DNA of 64,000 bases from CAXBBB01 sp963841855 (lineage in GTDB: Bacteria; Bacteroidota; Rhodothermia; Rhodothermales; BA12). The stretch's first letter is position 1. Every line of letters begins with the position of its first letter. The position numbers and the translations under genes were made by a program. The stretch lies in NCBI GenBank assembly GCA_963841855.1, contig CAWJEJ010000003.1, forward strand, positions 310,001 through 374,000, read 5' to 3'. The notes beneath the pieces are model-generated. The model was not told the DNA's origin. It was given only the letters and a program-made list of their open reading frames with translations, and ran no database searches. This document shows, one piece after another, positions 61,430 to 64,000 of this stretch.

Positions 61430-61915
61430 ATGGAAAAAGCCGCCAAACGATTCCGCTGGGAAGGCGCCCACCGCCTGCCCGGTCACCCCGGACTGTGCCG
61501 CAACCTGCACGGCCACTCGTACCACATGTGGGTCGAAGCTCAGGGCCACGCCACCCACGAGGACGGCATGCTCGTCGACTTCCACGAGTTGAAGCGCGTC
61601 GTGGGGCCGCTCGTCGATGCGTGGGACCACGCCACCCTCGTCGGCAAGAACGACAGCGAATTGCTGGACATGCTCAAGGCGCTCAACCTCAAGCACTACC
61701 TGCTCCCCGCCGATCCGACCGCCGAAGCCATCGCCGCCTACGCCGCGCGACACCTGGAGCGCCGCGCTGGAAAGCTGCTGCGCGAGCGCGGCGTCGAGAC
61801 CATCAGCGTGCGGATCTTCGAGACCGAGACGTGCTACGCTGAGTCGTCCGTTTCGCTGGCAGTGCCCACCACACCCCGCGTCCCCGACGCCCCGCGCGAC
61901 AGCTGGATCGCATGA
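61430..61915 (+). CDS. queD: 6-carboxytetrahydropterin synthase
   Basis: A 161-residue enzyme of the 6-pyruvoyl-tetrahydropterin synthase fold. Zinc histidines H14, H27 and H29 ('EGAHRLPGH', 'NLHGHSYHMWV') and the catalytic C23 ('GLCRNLHGHS') are all present; 'DFHELKRVV' and 'WDHATLVGKND' follow. In QueD the product is 6-carboxytetrahydropterin, feeding QueE and then QueC towards preQ0. Its last codon overlaps the queC start (ATGA), so the two are translationally coupled. Confidence 0.94.
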   Translation: MEKAAKRFRWEGAHRLPGHPGLCRNLHGHSYHMWVEAQGHATHEDGMLVDFHELKRVVGPLVDAWDHATLVGKNDSELLDMLKALNLKHYLLPADPTAEAIAAYAARHLERRAGKLLRERGVETISVRIFETETCYAESSVSLAVPTTPRVPDAPRDSWIA

Positions 61916-62661
61916 CCGAGACTGCCCCCACTTCCGCGCTCGTTCTGTTTTCGGGCGGACAAGACTCCACGACGTGCCTGTTTTGGGCGTTGGAACGCTT
62001 CGAACGCGTCGAGGCCATCGGCTTTCGCTACGGGCAGCGCCACGCCGTCGAGTTGGAGCAGGCGGCAGGCATCGCGCGCGATCTGGACGTGCCGTTCGTC
62101 GTCCGCGACCTGGGACCGGCGCTGGCAGGCGGCAGCGCGCTGACGGGCGACGGATACGTAGACGCGCCGCACGCGCTGGACCCCGATCTGCCCGCGTCGT
62201 TCGTACCGGGACGCAACGCCGTCTTTCTGACCTTGGCCTCGGCCCACGCGTACACACGCGGCATCAGCGACGTGATCGGCGGGATGTGCCAAACGGATTA
62301 CTCCGGCTATCCCGACTGCCGGCGCGTGTTCGTCGACGCGATGCAGACGAGCCTGACGCTGGCGATGGGCCGCGACCTGCGCATCCGCACGCCGCTGATG
62401 TACCTCGACAAAGCCCAGACGTGGAAACTCGCCGCCGATCTGCCCACCGCGTCTGGGCTGAACGCGTTCGAGACCGTCCGCCTGCGCAGCCACACCGACT
62501 ACGACGGCGACCGCGCGACGCTGAACGCTTGGGGCTATGGCACGCTGGGCAACGCAGCGAGCCGCCTGCGCGCAAGGGGCTACGCGCGCGCCTTCGACGC
62601 CGGTTGGCTGCCGAACGCCGCTCCCGCTCCCAATGCTGAAGCTCGCGCGGCCGAGGGCTGA
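61912..62661 (+). CDS. queC: 7-cyano-7-deazaguanine (preQ0) synthase, variant without zinc cysteines
   Basis: A 249-residue N-type ATP pyrophosphatase making preQ0 from 7-carboxy-7-deazaguanine. The PP-loop 'LFSGGQDSTTCLFWAL' (12-27), 'GFRYGQRHAVELEQA', 'VPGRNAVFLTLASAHA' and 'GGMCQTDYSGYPDCR' are typical. The C-terminal zinc site, normally HTCY...GYGCGxCPAC, reads 'HTDYDGDRATLNAWGYGTLG' then 'NAASRLRARGY': the four cysteines are replaced by D196, T211, N214 and S217 while flanking residues are kept. The frame is intact. The 3' end overlaps the convergent kinase gene by 82 bases. Whether it is active is uncertain. Confidence 0.92.
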   Translation: MTETAPTSALVLFSGGQDSTTCLFWALERFERVEAIGFRYGQRHAVELEQAAGIARDLDVPFVVRDLGPALAGGSALTGDGYVDAPHALDPDLPASFVPGRNAVFLTLASAHAYTRGISDVIGGMCQTDYSGYPDCRRVFVDAMQTSLTLAMGRDLRIRTPLMYLDKAQTWKLAADLPTASGLNAFETVRLRSHTDYDGDRATLNAWGYGTLGNAASRLRARGYARAFDAGWLPNAAPAPNAEARAAEG

Positions 62662-64000
62662 ACCGGTTCGCCGAGCAGCGCGCTCAGGTGGTCGCGGCGG
62701 ATCGGCTTGGTCAGCACGCGTTCGTTGGAAAGCCCCAACGAATTGGCCGTCTCGCCGGTGAGGAACGCCACGCTCGGTTGCGCCTCGGCGGGAAACTCGG
62801 TGCGCACCTGCTGGACTAACTCGATCCCGCTCAGATCCGGCATATGCACGTCGGTGAGCAGCATGTCGAACGGCGTCCCCATCGCGAAAGCGGTACGCAG
62901 CGCGTCTAGCGCCTCGGCCCCGCTCTGAGCCAGCGTCGGCTGAATGCCGATCGAATGGAGCATCCGCTCGCCGACGCGGCGATTGATTCGGTCGTCGTCG
63001 ACGAAGAGGACGCGCAGGGCCGAATGGCCAGCCGGCGGCGAAGAACCGAGTGGAGAGATGGCGTCCGCGTGAGGAGTGGACGCAGCCGCCTCGCCGGCTA
63101 CGGCATCGGCGAGGAGCGACAAGGTGAACGTCGAGCCGCGCCCAAGCGTGCTGTCGACGAGAATGTCGCCCTTCATCAGACGTGCGAGGCTACGCGAGAT
63201 CGTCAGGCCCAGCCCCGTGCCACCGTAGCGGCGCGTCGTCGAGGCGTCGGCCTGGGTGAACGAGTCGAACAGCGTCGCCAGCTTGTCTTGAGCAATGCCG
63301 ATGCCCGTGTCGACCACGTCCATGCGAATGCGCGTCTGGTGCCCCTCGCTCTGAGCACGAACGCGCACGGTGACGCTACCCCGTTCGGTGAACTTGATGG
63401 CGTTCGACAGCAGGTTGAGCAGCACCTGCCGGACGCGCGTCGCGTCGCCCCAGACGTTAGGCACAGTTTCGGTCTCGTCCACGCGCACGTCCAGGTCCCG
63501 CTCCCGCGCGGCCGAAGCGACGATGGAAACGGCCTCGCGCGCAATCTCGCCCGGATCGATTCGCACCCGCTCCAGATCGATGGCGCCCGCCTCGATTTTG
63601 GAAAAGTCGAGCACGTCGCCGATAACGGTCAGCAGCGCATCGGCGGACGAGCGAATCACACTGACGGCTTCGGCATCCGGCGGGTCGAGCGTGGACGTGC
63701 TCAGCAGATCCGCCATTCCGATGACGCCGTTGAGCGGTGTGCGCATCTCGTGGCTCATCGTCGCCAGAAACTCGCTCTTGACGCGCGCTCCCGCTTCGGC
63801 CTGTTCACGCGCCGCCGCCAGGTCGGCGTTGAGTTCGAGCAAGTACCCGTTCCGCAGCCGCACCGCCGTGGTGACCGAGAACATGAGCGCGGTCACGATA
63901 TACGCGATCGACAAAGCGAACGCCTCTCGCGCTTCGATGAGGCCAATCGAACTGGTGACGATCACGACGCCGATGGCGCAGGCGTAGAGCGGCAGCACAT
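62580..64000 (-). CDS. Hybrid sensor histidine kinase (5' end outside window)
   Basis: At least 473 codons; the gene continues beyond the right edge. Membrane helices ('ACAIGVVIVTSSIGLIEARE', 'LSIAYIVTALMFSVTTAV') are followed by a HisKA domain with the phospho-acceptor in 'MSHEMRTPLNGVIGMADLL'. The HATPase domain has 'NLLSNAIKFTERG' and 'FDSFTQADASTTRRYGGTGL'. The receiver domain has 'LRVLFVDDDRINRRVGERML', the phospho-acceptor Asp in 'MLLTDVHMPDLSGIEL' and 'LTKPIRRDHL'. It would pass phosphate on to an unknown phosphotransfer protein. The last 27 codons overlap queC on the opposite strand. Confidence 0.93.
   Translation of the reverse strand, partial: VLPLYACAIGVVIVTSSIGLIEAREAFALSIAYIVTALMFSVTTAVRLRNGYLLELNADLAAAREQAEAGARVKSEFLATMSHEMRTPLNGVIGMADLLSTSTLDPPDAEAVSVIRSSADALLTVIGDVLDFSKIEAGAIDLERVRIDPGEIAREAVSIVASAARERDLDVRVDETETVPNVWGDATRVRQVLLNLLSNAIKFTERGSVTVRVRAQSEGHQTRIRMDVVDTGIGIAQDKLATLFDSFTQADASTTRRYGGTGLGLTISRSLARLMKGDILVDSTLGRGSTFTLSLLADAVAGEAAASTPHADAISPLGSSPPAGHSALRVLFVDDDRINRRVGERMLHSIGIQPTLAQSGAEALDALRTAFAMGTPFDMLLTDVHMPDLSGIELVQQVRTEFPAEAQPSVAFLTGETANSLGLSNERVLTKPIRRDHLSALLGEPVQPSAARASALGAGAAFGSQPASKARA

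Overview
The window looks like a high-GC chromosomal segment from a Rhodothermota/Bacteroidota bacterium, plausibly near Rubricoccus, Rubrivirga or Salinibacter. Three lines of evidence support this. Several secreted proteins end in type IX secretion (T9SS/Por) sorting domains. Short promoters of the Bacteroidota '-7' type (TAnnTTTG) sit almost on top of start codons. Lipoproteins and outer-membrane beta-barrel-like proteins are abundant. No phylogenetic search was possible, so the placement is an inference. The content is mostly housekeeping and cell-envelope genes, without phage, CRISPR, IS elements or rRNA. I recognised no tRNA.

Layout. 1-6.4 kb: start of a secreted PKD protein, acetyl-CoA synthetase, an HD-domain protein, an AbgT-type transporter and two envelope-related hypotheticals. 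6.4-10.8 kb: the arginine-to-putrescine route on the minus strand (speA, aguB, aguA). 11-17.2 kb: a frame-disrupted T9SS cargo gene, an SDR with a small membrane partner, a deoxyhypusine-synthase-like enzyme that probably also acts on polyamines, a lipoprotein, an FMN reductase and a secreted hypothetical. 17.3-21.2 kb: two MacB-type ABC permeases and a GluR0-like ligand-gated potassium channel. 21.5-30.6 kb: a LysM lytic transglycosylase, a GAF-PP2C phosphatase, a phosphoesterase, a SerA-like dehydrogenase, a frame-disrupted class D beta-lactamase-like gene and small membrane proteins.

30.7-37.7 kb: tiny membrane-protein ORFs, a formate/nitrite-type channel, an orphan T9SS tail, the mlaE-mlaF-mlaD lipid transport operon, an aldo/keto reductase and an outer-membrane protein. 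37.7-50.7 kb: a CPA-type antiporter, DUF2147, a cNMP-binding/thioredoxin-reductase-like fusion, a GH13 lipoprotein, a HAD phosphatase, a CotH-kinase T9SS protein, ComEC, NusB and a phosphatase. 50.7-58.8 kb: a giant BNR-repeat T9SS protein, an MsbA-like ABC exporter, a protein with three TonB C-terminal domains and pgi. 58.8-59.6 kb is non-coding and rich in DnaA-box-like 9-mers next to an AT-rich tract, making it a candidate replication origin. 59.6-64 kb: a tandem universal stress protein, queF, queD-queC (queuosine) and a hybrid histidine kinase cut by the window edge.

The most unusual points are these: a QueC in which all four expected zinc cysteines are replaced, the origin-like region, the glutamate-receptor-like channel, the polyamine gene neighbourhood with a DHS homologue, two genes with clean single-position frame breaks, and several families of dispersed intergenic repeats, three of them present in two related copies.
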